Of a DNA stretch of 64,000 nucleotides, positions 1 to 9,867 are shown piece after piece. How positions within the stretch are numbered: the first letter of the stretch is position 1; every line of letters begins with the position of its first letter. A program made the translations under genes and the position numbers. The notes under the pieces were generated by a model. That model did not search any database, was not told where the DNA came from, and saw only the letters and a program-made list of their open reading frames with translations. The DNA is from Heliocidaris erythrogramma (taxonomy: Eukaryota; Echinodermata; Echinoidea; Camarodonta; Echinometridae), in the NCBI GenBank assembly GCA_025617745.1, contig CM046858.1:45737162-45801161 (forward strand), written 5' to 3'.

Positions 1-640
1 TTCAATTTGGTGTCAAATGATCATTTCAAAAATAAGTTATTAAATTATCAAAAGTAGTCAAATGATATTGTCAGGATTATGTAAATCCCATTATTAGATA
101 AGAATATACCAAGTATACATATTCGTTTCATTCCATTTAATACACGAGTAGTGATAACTATCATCTTCATAGTAATGATTATAATAGAAATAATAATTAT
201 CATAATTATGATAGTATAGTAGTAATAATAATCATATTGTGATAACAATCCTTCATATCTGTGCAGCGCAAACGTAGACACGAGTGGCTGAACAATTCAG
301 AAAAAAATATTTGATTGGTTTCATGATTCTCATTAGTGCTTATGTGCAGACAATAAAAAAAGCACAGGTAATAATTATGCAATAAATTATGCTTAAAATC
401 TAAATTCATGTTTATTCTAAGTTTATGACTAGTGAATATTTTACTTAATATCTCATTGCATAGTTTTCCAAAAGAGAGAGACGACTGGAATAGGCGAACA
501 AAGTATTTTATGTTAAAAATCTAGTTAATAATTACCCATTGAAAGAATTCCGCATTCTCCTTTACTACATGTTAAGAACTGTAGGGGAAAGAAAGACATA
601 ATTAGTAATGCTACTAAATACCTTGGCTACTGTCCTATAT
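1..640. other. AT-rich non-coding DNA, no gene seen
   Basis: The stretch is AT-rich, with short imperfect ATA/ATT runs around 165-240. The open frames here are low-complexity and lack domain or splice signals. I see nothing functional. Confidence 0.6.
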
Positions 641-685
641 TATGTTTTGTTTCTTTTTATGCAATGCCTAGTTACATTTGCCCGG

Positions 686-1355
686 GTCTACGATTTTCCT
701 TCCGATTTTTCGGGCATCGTAGGTCATGTAGGTGGCTATACGGGCTACGGCGTTTGTGTTTACATTTTCTACGAGCATCGCGCCATTTCTTGTATTAGCG
801 CTCGGGGGCAGGCCGGGGCAAATCCGTACAGAGGCTGTTCGGAGATGGTACGGAAATCGTGCAATTTCAATGCAGTTGCCGATCAGCCTCGCCGCCTCCG
901 CACAGAAATCGTACGGAGCCCATCTGAAAAATGTTTGGCCCGTCTCAAGGCGGCTGCACGGCCATAATGGGGGAGCTGTGGGGCTGCTGCGGGATGACTG
1001 CTCAGTATCACGGGTACTGCACGGGCATCGAGCGGCAATCTTGCGATAGCTGTGCTATGGCCGCGCGAATGTCCCACGAGTCTACAATCTCCGTACGATT
1101 TTTTCACCCCATGTTCACCGAAAAATCGTGCGTTTGTTGCACAATCAGCAAGAGGCATCCGCGCGATGCCCGTGCGGGCATTATGCTACGAGCTTACCAT
1201 TTGTTAAAATTTGTATAACTTCCCGCTAAGCAAATCGTAGAGGCCGCGGAGCCCGTTAATCCGTACGAGAATCCCACGGCCGCCTCCTGCCTCCACGCGG
1301 ATCGAGGCCGCATGGAAAAGGGGATACGGGCAGGATACGGCTCCGTAGACCAATC
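686..1355. repeat. CpG-rich island of reiterated TACG/CGTA words, probable non-autonomous element
   Basis: A sharp rise in G+C and CpG compared with both flanks. The words CGTACG, TCCGTA, TACGGG and CTACGA recur irregularly on both strands. Both ends carry GGTCTACG in inverted orientation, a short possible terminal inverted repeat. Overlapping open frames occur on both strands, as expected when a repeated word lacks stops, and none has a recognisable domain. The texture matches the element at 12419-13190, so I read it as a repeat, not a CpG-island promoter or a gene. Confidence 0.45.
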
Positions 1356-1391
1356 CCAGTCCAAATGTCTCTATCTTGATAACAGTTTATT

Positions 1392-1472
1392 AGGTGGTCT
1401 GTCGTAGTCGACAGACCACCTCTTAATTTCGCCAGAGTTTATTAGGTGGTCTGTCGGTATCGACAGACCACT
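1392..1472. repeat. Two near-identical short hairpins in tandem
   Basis: Positions 1392-1421 form a perfect 13-bp stem (AGGTGGTCTGTCG) with a 4-nt loop (TAGT). Positions 1444-1472 repeat the stem with a different loop (GTAT) and one mismatch at the stem base. Both follow GTTTATT. The loops differ while the stems are conserved, which suggests either selection on the fold or a recent inverted-repeat origin. Transposon termini are one alternative. Confidence 0.7.
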
Positions 1473-2682
1473 TTATTCTTTATTTTTATTTTTCTCCCCA
1501 TTTCTTGTGACCGTGAATTCTCAAAATCAACTCGATCAATTTTCTTCAAATTTTCGTCAATTATCAGGCCATAGCAGATCTAGTGCCCCTATCATTATCA
1601 AGGTCATCAGGTCATCGTGACGTCATCCAGACGCCATTTTGTGAAATCACATTATCAATCATATCTTCATAACGAGTCATCAAAAATAAACCATATTTGA
1701 CACACATGAACTTCAGGTCAAGGGTCAACATAAAATGTCATCAAAATCCATGCGCGCATCATGGCGCGCACGTACGCGTGCGTCAAATTTTTAAAATACT
1801 CCAAATCACTTTTTAATCAAATTAGAGTACGGTTCAGGACATTTAAAGCATTTCAAAATTTTCTGTCCGTGCGCGTCCGCGCGCGTTATGCGCGCGCACA
1901 GCTCGTAGAGAATGTAAAAACGCCGTTTTTTCGCATGTTTCATCTTCCTGATACTATTCTTGACAATTTCCAACTATTTACAGTCATTCTCGACCTTCCA
2001 TAATGTCGTACGCGCGCGTCAAACTTTCAAATTCGTGCGCACGTCAATGGTCATTCTAATGTAAAAAGTGGTAAAAACATGCCCATCTAGAATTCGCCAT
2101 AGCTCGTCAGAATGCACGGAAATCCCCCAATTTCTTTACATATTCTGAAAGCCTGTGAGTTGTAGATTTGAATTCATGTAGAATTTTTGCCGATCGCATG
2201 TTCCACGTCATATATTTGCATATGAACTCAAAAAAATGATTTTTGAAAAAAATAATGTCATCATTTTTGGATTCTTTTGATAATATTTCAGTAATAGGTG
2301 GTCGATTTTCTTCCAAATTTTGATATGTTATAGCTGAGACAATTCTCTACAACATCAGTTACCACCATTTTTCATTTTGATGGCGTCATCACAGTGAAAT
2401 TTTCAATCAAAGATGCCATGTCAGAATTTTCCCTATTTGCGTGTTATGTCTATGGAAGATGACTTTTTTTCGAATCATGAATCTACATGACATTGTTCTC
2501 TGAGCAGTATCTCAGTTATTTTTGGTCTATTTCCTTCCAGATTTTAATATGTTGTAGCTGAGACTATAAGCTTTTATAAATGTGTCCTCCAATTTTTGAT
2601 CAGATGTCGGGATCATGCCCAATTTTTTACTACAAAATGGGATTTGAGAATCCCGTTTTTCGCTTACGTGTTATCTCTATGG
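1473..2682. other. Non-coding repeat-like DNA with CpG-rich patches
   Basis: AT-rich sequence with patches of alternating GCGC/CGCG words at about 1750-2040. Similar phrases recur inside the block (for example GTTGTAGCTGAGAC near 2550 and TATAGCTGAGAC near 2330), so it is probably an old internally repetitive element. It runs directly into the tRNA-like sequence at 2683. No coding support. Confidence 0.45.
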
Positions 2683-2757
2683 GAAATATTTTGGTATATT
2701 GGTCAAAGCACTTGCCTCCCATTCCGGTGACCCAGGTTCGATCCCCGGTGGGTCCAT
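2683..2757 (+). repeat. tRNA-derived sequence, Gly-like, possible SINE head or tail
   Basis: The sequence holds a B-box-like GGTTCGATCCCC and, before it, TTGGTCAAAGCACTTGCC, which resembles the D-arm and anticodon arm of a tRNA-Gly. The 3' side (GGTGGGTCCA) looks like a tRNA end, but the 5' acceptor strand does not pair with it, so this is not an intact tRNA gene. A T-rich run follows. Best read as a tRNA-derived short interspersed repeat or tRNA pseudogene. Confidence 0.5.
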
Positions 2758-4019
2758 AATTTTTTTTTGTTGATTCTTTTTGCCTTTCATTTTACCATCC
2801 TCTTCGACTATTATAACATAAACAATCACAAACCATGTAATAAAATGCCTTATTTTGCGTGTTATGTCTATTAGAAAGTAGTATGCAGTAGTTTGTGTAC
2901 AACCCTACGGAAATTTTGATTCCCTGTCGTGTATTACAGCTACGGGGTTTATCTCCCAAGTATCCTGCAATATCAAATAGTCCTGTTTGATATCACAATT
3001 TCTCAAAATTGGTTTAGTCAATTATCTTAAATTATCATTATATCATCTTCATCATCATAATCATCACCATTATAATAACCATAATCATTTTACAATGACC
3101 GTTTCACACATTTTGCTACATTCCTGTCCTGTCCTCAAGAAGCATCTCCATTCATGGCATTCTTGACTCCCTATCTTCAGTTTAGTATTTCCCTATTATT
3201 ATGATCATCCTCATTACAATCATGATCATACAAATTGAAAGACAGACCAACTAATTCGTCCTCATGACGAATTAAATTTCTAGTTTTATTTCATTTCATT
3301 TACGGGAAAACAATATAGCAATAACAGAGAATACAAAATACAAAGTACAATAACAGAAGGAGAAGAGAAAAAACAGTTGGAAAAGATTGAACAAAATGAA
3401 TCACAACATAATAGTTGTAATCGTTCTGATCAATGAAAGAAATATGTTTTTTTATGAAGTTTGTCGAGACAGTGCATGGAGTATTCAAGTAGAATCAATT
3501 ACATTTACATGAGAACAACATACACCTATTATATGAAATTCATTGAATTGACAAAGAAGTATAAATACTATATTTAGTAAACTAAATATATAATGACTAT
3601 ATTGCCTGTTTTGTGTGTGTAACTTTTTAATTCATAATAATGAAGATCATGCAGCCTACCACAAACATTAGGAATTCTAAAATTCTGGATTTTGAGCTTT
3701 ACCTTCTTTTTTGCTCGATTTATGTATATATTTTGATATGATTTACATTACATACGACAATTATTTTATACACATGTAAGAGTGCGTATGGCCGTCTATT
3801 AATGACATTTAATGTTTTAAGACGGTGATAGAAGCTTAATTACATTCAATTGATTCTAACGCTTGATAAAGTTTCGCAAACATGGGCCAATTTCTATATG
3901 TCAACCTCAATACATAGATAAATCTGACAAGATGATTTTGTAGCTTACAACGTGGAAAATATTATCCACTGGATCCAAATTTCTACATATCCATAATGAA
4001 AATGTAGAGTCCAAAGCAT
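2758..4019. other. AT-rich non-coding DNA, no gene seen
   Basis: Contains a short ATC/ATT-rich stretch near 3035-3090. Open frames are short and of low complexity. No splice-bounded exon or repeat with clear ends was found. Confidence 0.55.
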
Positions 4020-4367
4020 ATTACGCTGGCTTTTGCTAAACAGTCGGGTAACGTCACGTCGCGTTGGTAGAAATTTTCGAACATTTTTCAGGAATTTTAT
4101 GTATGGTATCTTTTTTTAGCAGCAAAAAAAAAAAAAAAAGAAAAAGAAAAGGAGAGGGAAAAAAAAGGTGGCCTGATGGCAGCATGAATTAATTATTTGA
4201 TTTCTTATGCCATGAATAAATCGATTGTTGGATTAATTAATTAATTATTCAATTAATCACCGTTTTATTGAACTTTGGATTGAAAACACAGAGATGTTTA
4301 ATAATTTTAATAATTTTAGCTGTGTTTACGTTTTCCGGATTCGTGGAATGGCCTGAGCTGCGCATGG

Positions 4368-4392
4368 CCTAGCCTAGCCTAGCCTAGCCTAG
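4368..4392 (+). repeat. (CCTAG)5 microsatellite
   Basis: Five consecutive CCTAG units inside the TIR element. Confidence 0.9.
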
Positions 4393-4657
4393 TTTGCAGG
4401 CACAAACCCTGGTCAGTCGTAAAAGAGTGCCTGCACTGTAAGACTACTATAGGCCATGTACTATAGCTGCTCCTTCCGACCAGAAGGTAGCTGAATTAGG
4501 CTTCTGTCAAGACACAATGATTTTCTGATAAAGTGTCAAATTAGGGTCTGTGCTTGCAGACTAGGCCTAGCCTGCCTATACACGTACATGTACGGTACGT
4601 GTAGGCTAGTCATGCTCTGGTATACGCTGCATATCTTTTCATGTGTAAAGTGTTTTG

Positions 4658-4767
4658 CACTGTGTCACGATCATCGTCATTATCATCAGACATCATCCGT
4701 GAAAGTACAGGCCACTGTGTCACGATCATCGTCATTATCATCAGACATCATCCGTGAAAGTACAGGC
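4658..4767 (+). repeat. 55-bp exact tandem duplication
   Basis: Two adjacent copies of a 55-base unit starting CACTGTGTCACGATCATCG, at 4658-4712 and 4713-4767, with no difference seen. The unit is not a multiple of three, so it would shift frame if translated. It ends eight bases before the candidate ATG at 4775 and would lie in that exon's 5' UTR. Confidence 0.9.
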
Positions 4768-4774
4768 CACCAGG

Positions 4775-4842
4775 ATGGTGTATCATCGTACGATGGCTTC
4801 AAGTTCAAGCTCAGCCTCAGGGTCAGGGGAAGATGGTGACAG
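4775..4842 (+). CDS. Candidate first coding exon, Ser-rich N-terminus, unidentified gene
   Basis: The ATG at 4775 sits in a good start context (A at -3, G at +4: CCACCAGGATGG). It opens a 22-codon frame beginning MVYHRTMASSSSSASGSG and then an acidic GEDGD. The frame stops exactly at a strong donor, AG|GTAAGC, leaving two bases of the next codon. No downstream partner exon could be identified, so the product is unknown. The exon lies inside the 4028-5401 transposon, which may mean it captured a host first exon, that it supplies an alternative promoter/first exon, or that the match is chance. Confidence 0.3.
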
Positions 4843-5423
4843 GTAAGCATTATATTAGTCTGTTAGTAGCTTCAATTAATTTAATCTAGTTTTGTTACCT
4901 TTACTTACGTCTACTGACTACCATCGATCGACATCTTCAAGACACGAGTCAAAGATGTCGGCATACATTAACCCAAAATATGAGAACAATTTGTATATAG
5001 TGTAGATGCGTTCGTTTTGGGAATTATTATTTTTTTAAAATAAGTTTTCGAGCAACACGTTTGATCGGCTGATAGACAACCAACTGCTGTGCGACGATAC
5101 TCCTTGGAGGTTTATGCACACTACTGGAAGAAGAAGAAGAAGAAGAATCTAGATCTAACACAGACGGGGTACAGAGGGAAGCTGCACCGCCGGCAGCGCA
5201 GCCACCGCCACTGGGACGGACTGTACGTCTTCTTTGCATTATCCTTCTATTGTTTTCTTTATTCCCTTGTTTGTCGTTTTTAGCCTGAAAAAAGCATACT
5301 GAGATGGACTCTTTTTTAATTTGTCCCCTTGAAGACACCTTCCTGAAAAATGTTCGAAAATTTCTACCAACGCGACGCGACGTTACTGTTTAGCAAAAGC
5401 CATTACGCTTACAGGTATGCTAC

Positions 5424-6707
5424 TTATGCTACAGTCACACACGGCCGGATTTCGAACCGGGTCCATAAGGAATTAAAACCGTATCGACCCGGTTGGAGCC
5501 GTAGAGACCCGCATTGACCCGCATCGTAACCCGTGTCAATTCCTGATGGATTCCGGGGGCTACGATACGGCGGTGAAAATTTTTTGGTCATGTTCAAAAT
5601 TTTCTCACGGATTTCAATTCCGTATTGATATCCGAATTGACCCGGTTCGAACCGCATTGACTCGCATCGACCCGCAGCGTAAAACCGTATGGACCCTTGC
5701 CGTATACCGCATTGCCTTCATGCAACGGATGATGACAAGGTAGTCGAAGCGGGTTGACACTGATCGATAGGGGTCGAAAAAGGATTCAGGTAAAGGAGAA
5801 TGAAGGTCAAAACATTGCAATCAAGCGTTTACAAACTAAAATTGTACTTGTTTGAATGATCCAAACATGTCACAAATCTGATGTACCATATTTGAGTAAA
5901 TTCAATCTTAAAGATCACATTACAAGAAAATCACAAATATGGTAATTAATGTATCACTAGAAACTGGGAAGCTTACAGATGGCAATCGTATAAGTTTTAT
6001 TTCAACTGCGTATCTGATGATTATAAAAACAACATAAATAAAAGCTCTTCTAAGCATCTGGAATATACGAGGATTCGCCAGAAAAATAGCGATGTTTTGA
6101 TGTCGTCACACTAGGGATCGATCCTGCTTAAGCAGACGACGTCCTATAATGAATGAACGTAATTTTTTATTTCATTTTAAATACGTAAATGACAGTTTTT
6201 CAATATTTTTAGAAAGAGATCTGCTTTAAATTATATTTTGTACACGTTTTGTAGAGACATCATTTTGAATGATAGCTATGAATGGTAACAGCCAATCACA
6301 CACTATAGCGCAATTTCGTCACTTTCCGCATAACATGGCGGCGCCCATGTCCGTGCCACATCGTCGCAAGTCCATGTTTTAAGATTGAATTTACTCAAAT
6401 ATGGTACATCAGATTTGTGACATGTTTGGATCATTCAAACAAGTATAATTTTAGTTTGTAAACGCTTGATTACAATGTTTTGACCTTCATTCTCCTTTAA
6501 GGATTTAAAGCGGATTTTTATACGGTTCGATACGGGTCAATACGGGTCAAACCGAGTTGATACGGTTTTAATTCCTTATGGACCCGGTTCGAAATCCAGC
6601 TGTGTGTGACTGTAGCATAAATTACCCTCCATTCCGGGACTAATCCGGCTCATTTTCACCCGGATCAAATCCGTTTTGTGACCCGGCCGTGTGTGACTGT
6701 AGCATAA
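5424..6707. mobile_element. Long inverted-repeat element carrying a nested insertion
   Basis: The left terminus (5424 onward, TATGCTACAGTCACACACGG) recurs inverted at two right-hand sites, ending at 6619 and at 6706. The arm pair 5424-5500 / about 6552-6619 covers about 70 bp and includes GGATTTCGAACCGGGTCC. A second arm pair (about 5785-5910 and 6380-6505, containing CAAGCGTTTACAAACTAAAA) is also inverted. Between these inner arms lies unrelated DNA (5908-6379) that matches the 14.1-15.05 kb element. The composite therefore reads as a foldback element with a second element inserted in its centre, plus one extra terminal copy on the right. Confidence 0.65.
5908..6170 (+). mobile_element. Partial copy of the 14.1-15.05 kb element
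   Basis: The segment from TTAAAGATCACATTACAAGA to about 6170 is a nearly exact reverse complement of 14800-15052. Shared landmarks include GGGATCGATCCTGCTTAAGC and GAAACTGGGAAGCTTACAG. Only one terminus of the element is evident here. Confidence 0.75.
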
Positions 6708-7924
6708 TATAAGGCAATTTTTAACACGACAATTTTGAATGTGTAAAATTATTCGATTATATTAATTCATTATACGTACAATAAATAACATGTGTTCAGG
6801 CATTCAGTACTGGTATTTTTTCGTATAGTCTTACCTCTTCTTCGAATGTATTTTTTTAGAGTAAACAAAATGAAATTCCCTACTTTGATGATGGCAAGTT
6901 GAAAGCTTGCCACAGAAAGTATAACATTTTTAAGGTCTGTGTAAATTATACAATACACCAAATTAGATAATCATATTTTACACTTGTACATATAATTATC
7001 TCAGCATGATTCGTTCAACTTAAGTTAAAAATTGGTTGCTCCAGTTGGAAAGAATGAAGGAATCATGCCAAGCAGGGGCGGATCCTGCTTACCCCCGCCC
7101 TAAATCGGCCACTGTCACTAAGCACCAAGAAACAAAAATTAAATAATGTTATTATATCTCAGTCATGCACATTAACGCTAAATGTCAGACTTTCAAAGTA
7201 ATTTCTGTTTGAAAAATAGCTAAAAAAAAATGAAAAAGAACATTGAATAATACTTGCCAATGCAACAAAAAGTATCAACGTTATTCTAAAACATGTAAAA
7301 TATCTTTCTGAACAGTGTCCAAGTTTCTTTGAATTGGGATTTGGAGAAATATCAGATACAGCATAAAAGGAAAAAGTTTGTGCACTCAATGTGTTAACAA
7401 ATATTATATCTCAAATTACGACAAAACGAAGATTTTCGTAATGATCTGCAGGGTACTCTGGTGATGATAATTAGTATGTCTATCAACATACATAAAAAAT
7501 ATCATTGTACTATCTGAATATTGTATCGAATCCATATTAAAACTTTAGTTTAAAAACCTTATCAATTTCCAACCCAAAATATAAAAAGCTTCTCAAAACT
7601 ATATGTTGGTTTGTATTGAAATAGGCAACGGTCAGTAAGGTGCATACGTTTAATTGGTATCGAAATGTGCGGAATATAATTTTGAATGCCGTGACCAAGT
7701 TTCAATGAAATCGAATAATCATACAAAAGGTTACAGGGGGAGTCGGGGAGATTTCAAATGGGTACAGTGTGACTCCCTAAAAGAAATTGAATAAAAGACC
7801 ATTTTCATCACCTTTGACGCCATATTGATTTTCACCATGCGGGTCTATTTTTTTTTCTTCTCACATCTTAAATAGCTTAAAGTGCATTATATAAAGAAGA
7901 TAAAAGAACTGGTTTCGTTGGGGC
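6708..7924. other. AT-rich non-coding DNA, no gene seen
   Basis: Short low-complexity frames only. No domain, splice-bounded exon or repeat boundary was found. Confidence 0.5.
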
Positions 7925-9125
7925 CTGTACCCCTCTCAGATACCCTACTGTAAAGATTATGCACACGTTTCTTGAGCTCCAAGGCACGATATCGTGCAAG
8001 CACAGACTGTAGGCTATAAGATTATAAGCACACGTTTCTTAAGATCCAACTCCGAGGCTCTATTTGGCATGGATGCACGAATAAGTTGTTGAAAAACAGT
8101 CATAAATATTATAATCAATGCAAATCGAAGTCAGTGTTTTGATGAAGTGATGTTAAATAAATTCTTAGAAAAATGAAAATTACGAGATCATTATTCTTAC
8201 AACCTTTGCAGGGTTAAGCACACTACCTACCAAGGCACTATAACGGGCACCAATGAGCGATTTTGTTTTAAAACAGTCATTAAGATTATAATCAATGCAC
8301 ATGAAAGTCAGTGTCTAGATGAAGTGACGTTAAAGACAATATTGAGATGGAAATAAGTTCATAATAATAGAAAAACAAATTTTCAAGATAATGATTCCTA
8401 TAACCCCTGTATGGTTTAGCACACATTTTCTCAGCACCAAGGCACTATAAATGAGCACCAATGCGCGATTTTGTTTGAAAACAGTCATCCAGCCTATAAT
8501 CAATGCAAACCAAAGTTAGTTTTTAGATAAAGTGATGTTAAAGACAATATTGAGACGTTAATAAAGTTCATAGAAAAATAAAAGTTACAAGATAATCATT
8601 CTTACAACCTTTGCAGGGTTTATCACACGTTTCCTGCGCACCAATGCGCGATTTTGTTTGAAAACGGTCATTGAGATTATAATCAATGCAAATCAAAGTC
8701 AGTGTTTAGATTAAGTGATGTTAAAGACAATTATTGATATGTAATTAAAGTTAATTTAAAGAAAAAAATCAAGAAAATCATTCCTACAATCCCTGTATGG
8801 TTTAGCACACGTTTCCTAAGGACCAATGCACTATAATGGGCACCAATATGCGATTTTGTTTGAAAACAGTCATCAAGATTATAATCAATGCAAATCAAAG
8901 TCAGTGTTTAGATTAAGTGATGTTAAAGACAATTATTGAGATGTAAATAAGTTCATAATAATAGAAAAACTAATTTTCAAGATAATGATTCCTATAACCC
9001 CTGTAGGGTTTAGCACATATTTCCTCAGCACCAAGGCACTATAAATGAGCACCAATGCGCGATTTTGTTTGAAAACAGTCATCCAGCTTATAATCAATGC
9101 AAACCAAAGTCAGTTTTTAGATTAA
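7925..9125 (+). repeat. Satellite, about six copies of a 177-212 bp unit
   Basis: The word CAGTCAT (CGGTCAT once), usually followed closely by TATAATCAATGCA, recurs at 8097, 8274, 8482, 8665, 8877 and 9077. Each copy also carries GGTTTAGCACAC-like and ACCAATGCGCGATTTTGTTTG segments. Spacings are 177, 208, 183, 212 and 200, so alternate copies are closer in length: a dimeric period near 390-400 bp. The copies differ by many substitutions, so the array is old. No coding role is apparent. Confidence 0.8.
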
Positions 9126-9297
9126 GTGATAAAGTCTCTACCCTTCAAATGGGGCCTCTTGACCCCCTATGGAGGGATCTGCTCTTGACACTCAAATACT
9201 GCCCTCTCTTGTCCGTGGCGCAAGTCTTGACAGAAAAAAATTCGCTGCCCCGGCATGCAGCAATGCATTTTTGTGATGTCTAGTATGCACCCCTCCA

Positions 9298-9867
9298 ACC
9301 GAAGGGTTCAATTTTTCTTCCGCTTTTCGGTTGGGGCTCCTTGACAATATTAACATGATACTTGTGTTCAACGTCAAATATGTTTGGTTTTCTTTATTTT
9401 CCATATCATTATGTGGTACTAGGTTTTTCAACAGGACCAGAAGTAAGACGGGAAAATGATTCTTCAAGTTATTCCAGTTTTTTCTTCTTCAGTGATCTCT
9501 AAATAAAGTTCTCAAAGAGGCACCTCACATCATATTTTGACTGCCTAATATCATGTTGGTCTAATTCATAATTATGTTATGAGTCGAAGGGGTCAATTGT
9601 TCTTCCGCTTTTCGGTTGGGGCTCCTTGACAATATTAACATGATACTTGTGTTCAACGTCAAATATGTTTGGTTTTCTTTATTTTCCATATCATTATGTG
9701 GTACTAGGTTTTTCAACAGGACCAGAAGTAAGACGGGAAAATGATTCTTCAAGTTATTCCAGTTTTTTCTTCTTCAGTGATCTCTAAATAAAGTTCTCAA
9801 AGAGGCACCTCACATCATATTTTGACTGCCTAATATCATGTTGGTCTAATTCATAATTATGTTATGA
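9298..9867 (+). repeat. Recent tandem duplication, period 285 bp
   Basis: Positions 9315-9582 and 9600-9867 appear identical over 268 bases. The short stretch just upstream of each (GAAGGGTTCAATTTT and GAAGGGGTCAATTGT) differs slightly. The near-absence of divergence means a very recent duplication, gene conversion or an assembly artefact. Near-identical minus-strand frames (MKNHFPVLLLVLLKNL) occur in both copies but have no other support. Confidence 0.9.

Larger units (their letters stand above)
4020..5409. mobile_element. Non-autonomous DNA transposon, long TIRs and 8-bp target duplication
   Basis: The left end (4028-4095) and right end (5341-5401) are inverted copies: both begin GGCTTTTGCTAAACAGT and share the GTTGGTAGAAATTTTCGAAC segment, about 65-70 bp with few mismatches. 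The direct repeat ATTACGCT flanks them at 4020-4027 and 5402-5409, a textbook 8-bp target-site duplication. Eight bases is usual for hAT, P and some Merlin elements; the superfamily cannot be settled without a transposase. The 1.37 kb interior has no transposase frame. It holds an A-rich run, a (CCTAG)n tract, a 55-bp tandem duplication and a candidate exon (4775-4842), plus (AGA)n around 5127-5146. Confidence 0.8.

Noticed and set aside
608-1218. Overlapping frames of 91-119 residues on both strands
   Set aside because: All lie in the reiterated CpG-rich island; no domain, and frames on both strands are explained by the repeated word.
5027-5338. 103-residue minus-strand frame with Ser run and a possible acceptor (TTTTTTCAG)
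   Set aside because: Ser run comes from (AGA)n; most of the frame lies in the transposon interior, and its start overlaps the terminal repeat region. No homology recognised, so not listed as a gene.
9192-9752. Two identical minus-strand frames beginning MKNHFPVLLLVLL
   Set aside because: They lie in an exact tandem duplication, so their agreement says nothing about selection; no signal or domain support beyond a hydrophobic start.
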